Made by a program: the position numbers and the translations under genes. A model generated the notes under the pieces. It saw only the letters and a list, made by a program, of their open reading frames with translations, was not told the DNA's origin and made no database searches. Below, piece by piece: positions 34,826-43,207 of a stretch of 64,000 bases of DNA. The stretch is from Billgrantia desiderata. Lineage in GTDB: Bacteria > Pseudomonadota > Gammaproteobacteria > Pseudomonadales > Halomonadaceae. The stretch spans positions 62,001 through 126,000 of the forward strand of contig JAAQTN010000008.1 in assembly GCA_011742915.1 (NCBI GenBank). The letters are read 5' to 3'. Position 1 is the stretch's first letter. Each line of letters opens with the position of its first letter.

Positions 34826-37603
34826 ATGAACGAAAGCAGCCATACCGAAACGCCCTATACCGCGCTGGGCTTCTATCACAAGATCTCCCAGCTGCGCGCC
34901 GACACCTGGAACGCGCTCAAGCGCGACCTGGGACAGCTGGTGCGGCTCAACGACGAGAGCCGGGCACGTAACCTGATCAAGGCGATCGACGTCAAGCTGA
35001 CGCGCCTCGAGATCATCGAGGACTACCACGCCTTTCCCTCCAAGGAGGACTTCCGTCACCTCTGGGCGCTGTTCGACCGTGAGGAGTACGTGCTGCTGGA
35101 GAAGGTGGTCAAGCGGCTGGTGCGGGCGCTGATCAGCGAATCCTACCGTCGCCGCCACGTCGATCTCTCCGAGACCGATGCCGACGCCGAGGATCTCGAG
35201 ACCCTTGATGCCCTGGCGCAGCTGCGCCATGGGCATCCGGCCTCCAACAGCTCGGCCCAGCCCTATTTCGAGCTGCTGATCGTCGACAATCTCTCGTCCC
35301 AGGAAGAGGAGGTGGTGCGCGAGGCGTTCCATAGCCTGCGCCGGCCCGAGGACCGCTTCGTCTACGACGTGGTCACCGTACGCAGCTTCGAGGACGCCCT
35401 GATCGCGGTGCTGGTCAATCCCAACATCCAGGCCTGTCTGATCCGCTACGAGTTTCCCTACAAGTCCAAGTACAACCTCAGTGCGCTGCGCAACTACCTG
35501 GAGGGGCTCTCGGAGCAGGAGCTGGAGCACCAGTCGGAGGCCGAGCGCAGCATCCTGCTCAGCTCGATGATCCACGAGCTGCGCCCCGAGATCGATCAGT
35601 TCCTGGTCACCAGCGGCGACGTCGAGGCCACGGCGAGCCGCGACATCCGCCACTTCAACCGCATCTTCTATCGCGAGACCGACTACATCGAGCAGCACCA
35701 CACCATCCTGCGTGCCATCGACAGCCGCTACCGCACGCCGTTCTTCGACGCCCTGCGCGAATACAGCAAGAAGCCCACCGGGGTGTTCCACGCCATGCCC
35801 ATCTCGCGCGGCAAGTCGGTGACCCGCTCGCACTGGGCGGGGCACATGATCGACTTCTACGGCATCAACATCTTCCTCGCCGAGACCTCGGCCACCTCGG
35901 GCGGCCTCGATTCGCTGCTGCAGCCCTACGGTCCGATCAAGAAGGCCCAGGAGTACGCCGCCCGCGCCTTCGGGGCGCGCCAGAGCTTCTTCGTCACCAA
36001 CGGCACCTCGACGGCCAACAAGATCGTGGTGCAGGCGCTGGTCAAGCCCCGCGACATCGTGCTGATCGACCGCGACTGCCACAAGTCGCACCACTACGGC
36101 ATGGTGCTGGCGGGTGCCCACGTCAGCTACCTGGACTCCTATCCGCTCAACGATTACTCGATGTACGGCGCGGTGCCGCTGCGCGAGATCAAGAAGACGC
36201 TGCTGGAGTACAAGCGCGCCGGTCAGCTCCACCGGGTCAAGATGCTGCTGCTGACCAACTGCACCTTCGACGGCGTGGTCTACAACGTGCGTCGGGTGAT
36301 GGAGGAGTGCCTGGCGATCAAGCCCGACCTGGTGTTCCTGTGGGACGAGGCGTGGTTCGCCTTCGCCACCTTCAACCCCACCTACCGGCCGCGTACCGCC
36401 ATGCACGCTGCGCGCACCCTGCGCGAGCGCTACCGCAGCGAGGCCTACCGCGAGGAGTATGCGGCGTGGAAGGCGGAGTTCGATGCGCTCGACCCCGACG
36501 ACGATGCCACCTGGCTCGAGCGCCGGCTGCTGCCCGACCCGGAGACGGTGCGCATCCGCGCCTATGCCACCCACTCCACCCACAAGACCCTGACCTCGCT
36601 GCGCCAGGGCTCGATGATCCATGTCTGGGACCAGGACTTCCGCCAGAAGGTCGAGGCGCCGTTCCACGAGGCCTACATGACGCATACCTCCACCTCGCCC
36701 AACTATCAGATTGTGGCGTCGCTGGACGTTGGGCGCATGCAGGCCGAGATGGAGGGCTTCGAGCTGGTTCATGCCCAGGTGGAGGCGGCACTGTCGCTGC
36801 GCGAGCAGCTCTACACCCATCCGCTGCTGCAGAAGTACTTCCGGGTACTCAAGAACAGCGACATGGTGCCCGCCGAGTATCGTGAGTCGGGGGTCGAGTC
36901 CTACTTCGACCCGGTGACCGGCTGGAACCAGATGGAGGAGGCGTGGGCGCGGGACGAGTTCGTGGTCGATCCCACCCGGGTGACCATCGCCATCGGCAAC
37001 ACCGGGGTCGACGGCGACGCCTTCAAGAACGAATACCTGATGAACAAGTACGGCATTCAGATCAACAAGACCTCGCGCAACACCGTGCTGTTCATGACCA
37101 ACATCGGCACCACCCGCGGCTCCATCGCCTACCTGCTCGACGTGCTGATCAAGCTGGCCAAGGAGTTCGAGTACCGCTGGGAGGAGAGCAGCCGGCCCGA
37201 GCGCAAGATCATCGAACGCCGGGTGCATTCGCTGACCCAGGAGCTGCCGCCGCTGCCCGACTTCAGCCGCTTCCACGACGCCTTCCGCCAGTGCCCCGAG
37301 ACCCCCGAGGGCGACATTCGACGTGCCTACTTCCTCAGCTACGACGAGGAGAACACCGAGTACCTGCGCTTCGACAACGGCGAACTCCAGGCCGAGATGC
37401 GCGCCGGCCGCGACGTGGTCTCGGCCAGCTTCGTGATTCCCTATCCGCCGGGCTTCCCGGTGCTGGTGCCGGGGCAGGTGATCAGCGAGGAGATCCTCCA
37501 CTTCCTGCAGGCGCTCGACGTCAAGGAGATCCACGGCTACCGGCCGGAGCTGGGCCTGATCGTGTTCACCGAAGAGGCGCTGGCCGCGCCGCCGGAGACC
37601 TGA
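34826..37603 (+). CDS. Large PLP-dependent Orn/Lys/Arg-type decarboxylase
   Basis: The 925-residue protein belongs to the fold-type I basic amino-acid decarboxylases. The PLP lysine is Lys587 in ATHSTHKTLTSLRQGSM; cofactor contacts include FFVTNGTSTANKIV, DRDCHKSHHYG and LVFLWDEAWFAF. The wing-domain region (about 150-290, FELLIVDNLSSQEEEVV) and the C-terminal domain (FVIPYPPGFPVLVPGQVI) are present. It is about 200 residues longer than usual LdcC/SpeF/AdiA enzymes because of an N-terminal helical extension (about 1-140) rich in Arg, Lys and Glu. It should make an amine from a basic amino acid; which one is unclear. It ends the module before a terminator. ATG 34826 is preferred; ATG 34814 sits too close to the ribosome site. 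Confidence 0.88.
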   Translation: MNESSHTETPYTALGFYHKISQLRADTWNALKRDLGQLVRLNDESRARNLIKAIDVKLTRLEIIEDYHAFPSKEDFRHLWALFDREEYVLLEKVVKRLVRALISESYRRRHVDLSETDADAEDLETLDALAQLRHGHPASNSSAQPYFELLIVDNLSSQEEEVVREAFHSLRRPEDRFVYDVVTVRSFEDALIAVLVNPNIQACLIRYEFPYKSKYNLSALRNYLEGLSEQELEHQSEAERSILLSSMIHELRPEIDQFLVTSGDVEATASRDIRHFNRIFYRETDYIEQHHTILRAIDSRYRTPFFDALREYSKKPTGVFHAMPISRGKSVTRSHWAGHMIDFYGINIFLAETSATSGGLDSLLQPYGPIKKAQEYAARAFGARQSFFVTNGTSTANKIVVQALVKPRDIVLIDRDCHKSHHYGMVLAGAHVSYLDSYPLNDYSMYGAVPLREIKKTLLEYKRAGQLHRVKMLLLTNCTFDGVVYNVRRVMEECLAIKPDLVFLWDEAWFAFATFNPTYRPRTAMHAARTLRERYRSEAYREEYAAWKAEFDALDPDDDATWLERRLLPDPETVRIRAYATHSTHKTLTSLRQGSMIHVWDQDFRQKVEAPFHEAYMTHTSTSPNYQIVASLDVGRMQAEMEGFELVHAQVEAALSLREQLYTHPLLQKYFRVLKNSDMVPAEYRESGVESYFDPVTGWNQMEEAWARDEFVVDPTRVTIAIGNTGVDGDAFKNEYLMNKYGIQINKTSRNTVLFMTNIGTTRGSIAYLLDVLIKLAKEFEYRWEESSRPERKIIERRVHSLTQELPPLPDFSRFHDAFRQCPETPEGDIRRAYFLSYDEENTEYLRFDNGELQAEMRAGRDVVSASFVIPYPPGFPVLVPGQVISEEILHFLQALDVKEIHGYRPELGLIVFTEEALAAPPET

Positions 37604-37716
37604 GCGCCGCGCGCAGAAAAAAACGCAACTTAGCTCTGGAGGACAAAAAAAAGCGCACTTGCCCTGCCGGTTAACGAAAAGTCCCGCCCCGGGTTTGCCC
37701 TTACCCTGTAGCCATC

Positions 37717-37745
37717 GAGCAGCCGCCGGCTGCTCTGTCGTTTTG
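37717..37745 (+). terminator. Terminator after the decarboxylase gene
   Basis: GAGCAGCC (37717-37724) pairs perfectly with 37728-37735 around a GCC loop, and TGTCGTTTT follows. It separates the four-gene module from doeC, arguing that doeC has its own promoter in the 188-bp gap. That gap also has two A-runs near 37616 and 37646. Confidence 0.65.
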
Positions 37746-37791
37746 CCACAGCCGGCCCGTGAGCGAGGGGCCGGTGTCAGGGGAGGTGCCC

Positions 37792-39291
37792 ATGAACATG
37801 AAGCTGACCAATACACTGTCCACCATGCTCGATGATCCGCGTCTGTTTCGTCAGCACGCCTATGTGAACGGCAAATGGACCCACGGCGACGGCGGCCGTG
37901 AGGAGACGGTGTTCGATCCTGCCACCGGCGAGGTCATCGGCTACATCCCCTGGCTCGAGGCGCATCAGATCCGTGAAGCGGTAGACGCCGCCGATGCCGC
38001 CTTCGTGCACTGGCGTGCGCTGCGTGCAGACGAGCGCGCCGAGCGGCTCATGGCCTGGCACGACCTGCTGCAGGCCCACCGCGAGGACCTCGCCATCATC
38101 ATGACCCTGGAGCAGGGCAAGCCGCTGCCCGACGCCCGCGGCGAGGTGGAGTACGGCGCCAGCTTCGTGCGCTGGTTCGCCGAGGAGGGCAAGCGCACCT
38201 TCGGCGAGACCATTCCCAGCCACATCCCCAACGCCGCCCTGGGCACGCTCAAGGAGCCGGTGGGCATCGCCGCGCTGATCACGCCGTGGAACTTCCCGCT
38301 GGCGATGATCACGCGCAAGGCCGCCGCCGCCCTGGCCGCCGGCTGCACCGTGGTGGTCAAGCCGGCCGGCGAGACGCCGTTCTCGGCGCTGGCACTGGCC
38401 GAGCTGGCCGAGCGTGCCGGCATTCCGGCAGGCGTGTTCAACGTGGTACTGGGCGAGCCCGCCGAGGTCTCGAAAATTCTATGTGCTGAAGAGCGGGTCA
38501 AGGCGCTATCCTTCACCGGTTCCACCCGGGTCGGCCGGCTGCTGCTCGAGCAGAGTGCCCAGACGGTGAAGCGCGTGTCGCTGGAGCTCGGCGGCAACGC
38601 CCCGTTCATCGTCGGCCCCGACATGGACCCCAAGGAGGCGGCCTTTGCCGCGGTGGCGGCCAAGTTCCAGACCGCCGGTCAGGACTGCCTGGCGGCCAAC
38701 CGCATCCTGGTGCACGAGTCGATCCACGACGAGTTCGTCGAACACTTCGCCGAGCGCATGGCGGCATTGACCGTGGGCAACGGCATGGAGAGCGAGGTCG
38801 ACCTGGGGCCGCTGATCCATCGTCAGGCGGTGGACAAGGCGGCGGCCATCGTCGACGACGCCATCTCCCGTGGCGCCACGCTGGTGGCCGGCGACCAGAC
38901 CCGGGCACCGGGAGAGAACTTCTTCATGCCCACGCTGCTCACCGGCGTGACCCCGCAGATGAAGGTATGGCGCGAGGAGAACTTCGCCCCGGTGGCCGGC
39001 GTGACCGCCTACCGCGACGACGACGAAGTGATCGAGATGGCCAACGACACCGAGTACGGCCTGGCGGCCTATGTCTACACCCACGACATCCGCCGCATCT
39101 GGAAGCTGCTGCGGGCGCTGGAGTACGGCATGGTCAGCGTCAACTCGGTGAAGATGACCGGCCCGCCCGTGCCCTTCGGCGGCGTCAAGCAGTCGGGGCT
39201 GGGCCGCGAGGGCGGCATCACCGGGATCGATGAGTATCTCGAGACCAAGTATTACTGCCTGGGGGCTTTGGGGTCCGTATCGGGGAGCTGA
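37792..39291 (+). CDS. doeC: Aspartate-semialdehyde dehydrogenase of ectoine catabolism
   Basis: The 499-residue NAD(P)-dependent aldehyde dehydrogenase oxidises aspartate semialdehyde, the DoeD product, to aspartate. Catalytic Cys299 lies in TAGQDCLAANRI, the general base Glu265 in LELGGNAPF, and the cofactor region in PWNFPLAMITRKAAAALAAG. It resembles GabD-type succinate-semialdehyde dehydrogenases, as DoeC does; the neighbouring doeD supports the ectoine role. ATG 37792 follows GGAGG at a 5-nt spacing. It lies downstream of a terminator, so it probably starts a doeC-doeD unit. Cytosolic. Confidence 0.92.
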   Translation: MNMKLTNTLSTMLDDPRLFRQHAYVNGKWTHGDGGREETVFDPATGEVIGYIPWLEAHQIREAVDAADAAFVHWRALRADERAERLMAWHDLLQAHREDLAIIMTLEQGKPLPDARGEVEYGASFVRWFAEEGKRTFGETIPSHIPNAALGTLKEPVGIAALITPWNFPLAMITRKAAAALAAGCTVVVKPAGETPFSALALAELAERAGIPAGVFNVVLGEPAEVSKILCAEERVKALSFTGSTRVGRLLLEQSAQTVKRVSLELGGNAPFIVGPDMDPKEAAFAAVAAKFQTAGQDCLAANRILVHESIHDEFVEHFAERMAALTVGNGMESEVDLGPLIHRQAVDKAAAIVDDAISRGATLVAGDQTRAPGENFFMPTLLTGVTPQMKVWREENFAPVAGVTAYRDDDEVIEMANDTEYGLAAYVYTHDIRRIWKLLRALEYGMVSVNSVKMTGPPVPFGGVKQSGLGREGGITGIDEYLETKYYCLGALGSVSGS

Positions 39292-39301
39292 AGCGAGAGG
39301 A

Positions 39302-39490
39302 AGCGCCAGCGCATCCCATCTCGCGATGCCCAAGGGCGAAACCCTGACGCTGCGTTTGCGGCTTGCGCGTCGGACCGGATCAAGGTCCCTCTTGCCGGTC
39401 CTCGATCGACATCCCTGTCGATCGCCGCGCGCCGCTGCACTTGCGCCAGCGCCCTTGGGTAGATATCGCTCGTTGGCTTGCCCTGGCGCT
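39302..39490. repeat. Palindromic intergenic element between doeC and doeD
   Basis: The 268-bp gap is largely an imperfect inverted repeat. AGCGCCAG (39302-39309) faces CTGGCGCT (39483-39490), and CCCAAGGGCG (39329-39338) faces CGCCCTTGGG (39450-39459). The centre has a perfect 9-bp stem, CGATCGACA (39403-39411) with 39416-39424 and a TCCC loop. The core ACAGGGATGT on the minus strand resembles the core of the doeA-doeB element. A dispersed, RNA-structured repeat is likely, but copy number is not known. No protein-coding sense is evident. Confidence 0.6.
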
Positions 39491-39559
39491 GGGCCAGCGA
39501 CGTCATAACGAATTGAACATCTCCCCGCTGCGGCGGGGCATTGGAGAAGAGAGAGCATA

Positions 39560-40984
39560 ATGAACCAGCAGCACCGCGATCTGATCGAGCGCGACCGCAA
39601 GGTCACCTTCCACGCCTCCACCCACCTGCGCGATTTCGCCCATGGCGATGCGCCGGGCCGGGTGATCACCGGCGGCAAGGGCATCCACATCGTCGACAAG
39701 GACGGCCGCGAGTTCATCGACGGCTTCGCCGGGCTGTACTGCGTCAACATCGGCTACGGCCGCACCGAGGTGGCCGAGGCGATCTATCAGCAGGCGCTGG
39801 AGCTCTCGTACTATCACACCTACGTGGGCCACTCCAACGAGCCGCAGATCGCGCTCTCCGAGAAGATCATCGCGCTCGCCGGCCCCGGCATGTCCAAGGT
39901 CTACTACGGCCTCGGCGGCAGTGACGCCAACGAGACCCAGCTCAAGATCGTGCGCTACTACAACAACGTGCTCGGTCGCCCGCAGAAGAAGAAGGTGATC
40001 TCGCGTCAGCGCGGCTACCACGGCTCGGGCCTGGCCACCGGCTCGCTGACCGGCCTCAAGGCGTTCCACGACCAGTTCGACCTGCCGCTGGCGGGCATCC
40101 TGCACACCGAGGCGCCGTACTACTACCACCGCGCAGCCGAGCAGGAAGGTATGAGCGAGCGCGAGTTCTCCCAGTTCTGCGCGCAGAAGCTGGAAGAGAT
40201 GATCCTGGCCGAAGGCCCCGACACCGTGGCCGCCTTCATCGGCGAGCCGGTGCTCGGCACCGGCGGCATCGTGCCGCCGCCGGAAGGCTACTGGGAGGCG
40301 ATCCAGGCCGTGCTGGCCAAGTACGACGTGCTGCTGATCGCTGACGAAGTGGTGTGCGGCTTCGGTCGTATCGGCGCCGATTTCGGCAGCCACCACTACG
40401 GCATCAAGCCCGACCTGATCACCGTCGCCAAGGGCCTGACCAGCGCCTACCAGCCGCTCTCCGGCGTGATCGTCGGCGACCGCGTATGGAGCGTGCTGGA
40501 GCAGGGCACCGGCCAGTACGGCCCCATCGGCCACGGCTGGACCTACTCCGGTCACGCCCTGGGCTGCGCCGCGGCGCTGGCCAACCTGGCGATCATCGAG
40601 CGCGAGGGGCTGACCCGGAACGCCGCCGAAACCGGCGCCTACCTGCAGCAGCGGATGCAGGCCGCCTTCGGCGAGCATCCCATCGTCGGCAACGTGCGCG
40701 GCGTGGGCATGCTGGCGGCGCTGGAGTTCTCGGTCGACCCTGCCCGGCGCGCGCACTTCGACGCCGCGCACAAGGTCGGTCCGCGCATCGCCGCGGCGGC
40801 GCTGGACGAGAACCTGATCGCCCGCGCCATGCCCCAGGGCGACATCCTCGGCTTCGCGCCGCCGCTGGTGGCGACCCCTGCCGAGATCGACGAGATCGTC
40901 GCCCGCGCCGAGCGTGCGGTGAACAAGGTCACCGACCAGCTGGTGCGCGAAGGCGTGGTCAAGGCCGCCATGTCGGTGAGCTGA
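39560..40984 (+). CDS. doeD: Diaminobutyrate transaminase of ectoine catabolism
   Basis: The 474-residue class-III PLP aminotransferase converts 2,4-diaminobutyrate to aspartate semialdehyde. Lys291 in TVAKGLTSAYQPLSG is the Schiff-base lysine, the cofactor Asp lies in LLIADEVVCGFGRIG, and YYGLGGSDANETQLK is the phosphate-binding region. Length and gene order match H. elongata DoeD. It differs from the biosynthetic EctB class in running in the catabolic direction. It follows doeC across a palindromic element and ends before a strong terminator. Cytosolic. Confidence 0.93.
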   Translation: MNQQHRDLIERDRKVTFHASTHLRDFAHGDAPGRVITGGKGIHIVDKDGREFIDGFAGLYCVNIGYGRTEVAEAIYQQALELSYYHTYVGHSNEPQIALSEKIIALAGPGMSKVYYGLGGSDANETQLKIVRYYNNVLGRPQKKKVISRQRGYHGSGLATGSLTGLKAFHDQFDLPLAGILHTEAPYYYHRAAEQEGMSEREFSQFCAQKLEEMILAEGPDTVAAFIGEPVLGTGGIVPPPEGYWEAIQAVLAKYDVLLIADEVVCGFGRIGADFGSHHYGIKPDLITVAKGLTSAYQPLSGVIVGDRVWSVLEQGTGQYGPIGHGWTYSGHALGCAAALANLAIIEREGLTRNAAETGAYLQQRMQAAFGEHPIVGNVRGVGMLAALEFSVDPARRAHFDAAHKVGPRIAAAALDENLIARAMPQGDILGFAPPLVATPAEIDEIVARAERAVNKVTDQLVREGVVKAAMSVS

Positions 40985-41033
40985 GCCGTACTGCCGAGTC
41001 GAATCGGCAAGCGCTCAGTATGTCTGGCCACGA

Positions 41034-41062
41034 GCGCCGCGGGTAATGCCCGCGGCGCTTTG
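41034..41062 (+). terminator. Rho-independent terminator after doeD
   Basis: A perfect 10-bp stem, GCGCCGCGGG (41034-41043) with 41049-41058, and a TAATG loop is followed by TTTGCTT. It closes the doeC-doeD unit. Confidence 0.85.
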
Positions 41063-41139
41063 CTTGGCTGGGCCTGTCCTTCTCTTCTAGGCTGAAAGCG
41101 CCAAGTCTCTCGCCACGAGCCAAGCAACCGGATCTGCCA

Positions 41140-42144
41140 ATGTCGACCTCTGCTCACGGGGTTACCCTCGCTTCCATCTACCAGGCGCGACGTCGCATCG
41201 CCGGTCAGGCGCTGCGCACGCCGCTGGTCCGCTCCCACGCGCTTTCCGAGCGTTTCGATGCCGATATCCTGCTCAAGCTGGAAACCCTTCAGCCCAGCGG
41301 GGCGTTCAAGCTGCGCGGTGCCGCCAACATGATCGCCGCGCTGATCGAGCGTCACGGTTGCGATGCCCTGGAGGCCGGGGTGGTCACGGCCTCGACCGGC
41401 AACCACGGCCGCGCGGTGGCGTACGCGGCGGCACGGCTCGGCGTGCCGGCGACGATCTGCCTGTCGCGCCTGGTACCGGCCAACAAGGTGGCCGCCATCG
41501 AGGCGCTGGGCGCCGAGGTCAGGCGCGTGGGCGAGAGTCAGGACGAGGCCTTCGGCGAGGTCGAGCGGCTGATCCGCGAACGCGGCATGACGCTGATTCC
41601 GCCCTTTGACGACCCGCTGATCGCAGCCGGCCAGGGCACCATCGGCCTGGAGCTGATGGAGGACGCGCCGGATCTCGACCGGGTGATCGTCGGTCTCTCC
41701 GGCGGTGGGCTGCTGGGGGGCATCGGCGCGGCGGTGAAGGCCATCCGCCCCGAGGCCCGCATCACCGGCGTCAGCCTCTCCCGCGGCGCGGCCATGTGGC
41801 AGAGTCTGCAGGCTGGGCGTCCCGTGGCGGTCGAAGAGGTGGAGAGTCTGGCCGACTCGCTGGGCGGCGGTATCGGCCTCGACAATCGCTGCACGTTCAG
41901 CCTGGTGCGCGAGGTGATGGACGAGCACTACCAGGTCTCGGAGGCGGCCATCGCCCAGGCCATGGTCGACATCCTCGAGCACGAGAAGCTGCTGGTGGAA
42001 GGGGCCGCTGCGGTGGGGCTGGCGGCGCTTGCGGAGCATGGTATCGAGGTGCGCGGCCAGCGGGTGGCGCTGATCCTGTCGGGCAACGGCGTGGCGCTGG
42101 AGACGCTGGATCGGGCGCGCCGAATCGCCGCTGGTCGAGTTTGA
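41140..42144 (+). CDS. eutB: Hydroxyectoine-utilisation dehydratase EutB (PLP, threonine-dehydratase family)
   Basis: The 334-residue fold-type II PLP enzyme has Lys57 in PSGAFKLRGA as the cofactor lysine and a glycine-rich phosphate loop SGGGLLGGIGAA. It resembles serine/threonine dehydratases, but its pairing with an ornithine-cyclodeaminase-like gene identifies the EutBC pair of ectoine/hydroxyectoine loci. In published models EutB acts on a hydroxylated intermediate; the exact step is still debated. EutA, the usual third partner, is not in this window. Downstream eutC is 23 nt away and probably co-transcribed. Simple threonine dehydratase activity is the alternative. Confidence 0.85.
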   Translation: MSTSAHGVTLASIYQARRRIAGQALRTPLVRSHALSERFDADILLKLETLQPSGAFKLRGAANMIAALIERHGCDALEAGVVTASTGNHGRAVAYAAARLGVPATICLSRLVPANKVAAIEALGAEVRRVGESQDEAFGEVERLIRERGMTLIPPFDDPLIAAGQGTIGLELMEDAPDLDRVIVGLSGGGLLGGIGAAVKAIRPEARITGVSLSRGAAMWQSLQAGRPVAVEEVESLADSLGGGIGLDNRCTFSLVREVMDEHYQVSEAAIAQAMVDILEHEKLLVEGAAAVGLAALAEHGIEVRGQRVALILSGNGVALETLDRARRIAAGRV

Positions 42145-42167
42145 CGTGCAGTCTTCAAGGAGGAGAG

Positions 42168-43118
42168 ATGAAGCTCTATCAACGTGACGAAATCGAAGCG
42201 GTGGTGGGTATCGACGACGAGGCGCTGCGCCAGGTGGAGGCGGGCTTCGCCGCGCTGGGGCGCGGCGAGGTGGTACAGCCGCCGATCCTGTCGATGGCCA
42301 TGGAGGAGTTCAATAGCGAGGTCGACGTCAAGACGGCCCATATCAAGGGGTGGGAACGTTATGCGATCAAGGTCAGCAGCGGCGCCTTCGACAATCCCAA
42401 GCGCGGCCTGCCGAGCCTGAGCGGCCTGATGATGCTGTTCTCCGCCGAGACCGGCCGGGTCGAGGCGGTGCTGTTCGACGAAGGCTACCTGACGATGGTG
42501 CGCACCGCCCTGGCCGGGGCCATCGCCGCCAAGCATCTGTCCCGCGAGGACAGCCGTCGGGTCGGGGTGATCGGCGCCGGCGAGCAGGCGCGGCGGCAGG
42601 TGGAAGCACTGCGCCTGGTGCGCAACGTCGATACCCTGGACGTCTGGGCGCGCCGCCGCGAAGCGGCCGAGGCCTACGCCGAGGAGATGCGCAGCCAGGG
42701 CCTCACCGTCACCGTGCGCGATAGCGTGCACACCGCCTGCCAGCAGGCCGACATCATCGTCACCGCCACGCCGTCGCGGGAGCCGCTGTTGAACGCCGGC
42801 GACCTGCCCGAGGGCGTGCATGTCACCGCCATGGGCTCGGACAGCCCCGACAAGCGCGAGCTGGACGAATCGGTACTGACCCGGGCCGACGCCTTCGTCT
42901 GCGACAGCCGGGCGCAGAGCGAGCAAAACGGGGAACTCAAGGTCTTTGCCAACGCGGGGCGCGAGCCGCCATTCCAGGTATACGAGCTGGGCCGGGTGAT
43001 CGAACGGGGGGAGCGGCTGCGGAATTCCGAGGCGACCATCACCGTGTGCGATCTCACCGGCACCGGCGTGCAGGACACCGCCATTGCCAACTTCGCCCTC
43101 TCTCGGCTGGCGGGGTAA
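42168..43118 (+). CDS. eutC: EutC, ornithine cyclodeaminase/mu-crystallin family
   Basis: The 316-residue NAD(P)-binding protein has the family Rossmann motif VGVIGAGEQARRQVEALRLV, the SAETGRVEAVLFDEGYLTMVRT substrate region and VTAMGSDSPDKRELD. In hydroxyectoine loci EutC works with EutB. The sequence cannot distinguish a reductase from a cyclodeaminase role. ATG 42168 is preceded by the very strong AAGGAGGAGAG. A longer frame upstream overlaps eutB and is not supported. Confidence 0.87.
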   Translation: MKLYQRDEIEAVVGIDDEALRQVEAGFAALGRGEVVQPPILSMAMEEFNSEVDVKTAHIKGWERYAIKVSSGAFDNPKRGLPSLSGLMMLFSAETGRVEAVLFDEGYLTMVRTALAGAIAAKHLSREDSRRVGVIGAGEQARRQVEALRLVRNVDTLDVWARRREAAEAYAEEMRSQGLTVTVRDSVHTACQQADIIVTATPSREPLLNAGDLPEGVHVTAMGSDSPDKRELDESVLTRADAFVCDSRAQSEQNGELKVFANAGREPPFQVYELGRVIERGERLRNSEATITVCDLTGTGVQDTAIANFALSRLAG

Positions 43119-43207
43119 GCGGCAGGGTATCTCCGCGGGCACGCCTTGAGCCCGAACGCAGCCGCCCCCATGCTTGGGGTGACGAAACGCAACGAGGAGC
43201 GCAGCGG

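Noticed and set aside
33701-37816. 1371-codon open frame on the minus strand
   Set aside because: It is antisense to the C45 and decarboxylase genes, both of which have clear catalytic motifs. The translation is low-complexity and resembles no protein.
39252-39506. Short minus-strand frame over the doeC-doeD gap
   Set aside because: It coincides with the palindromic element. The reading frame is a by-product of the repeat, with no ribosome site.
43046-43207. N-terminal extension of the HAD hydrolase
   Set aside because: The extra 54 residues overlap the end of eutC and are Arg/His-rich. The ATG at 43208 has a GAGGAG site and starts directly before the HAD motif.
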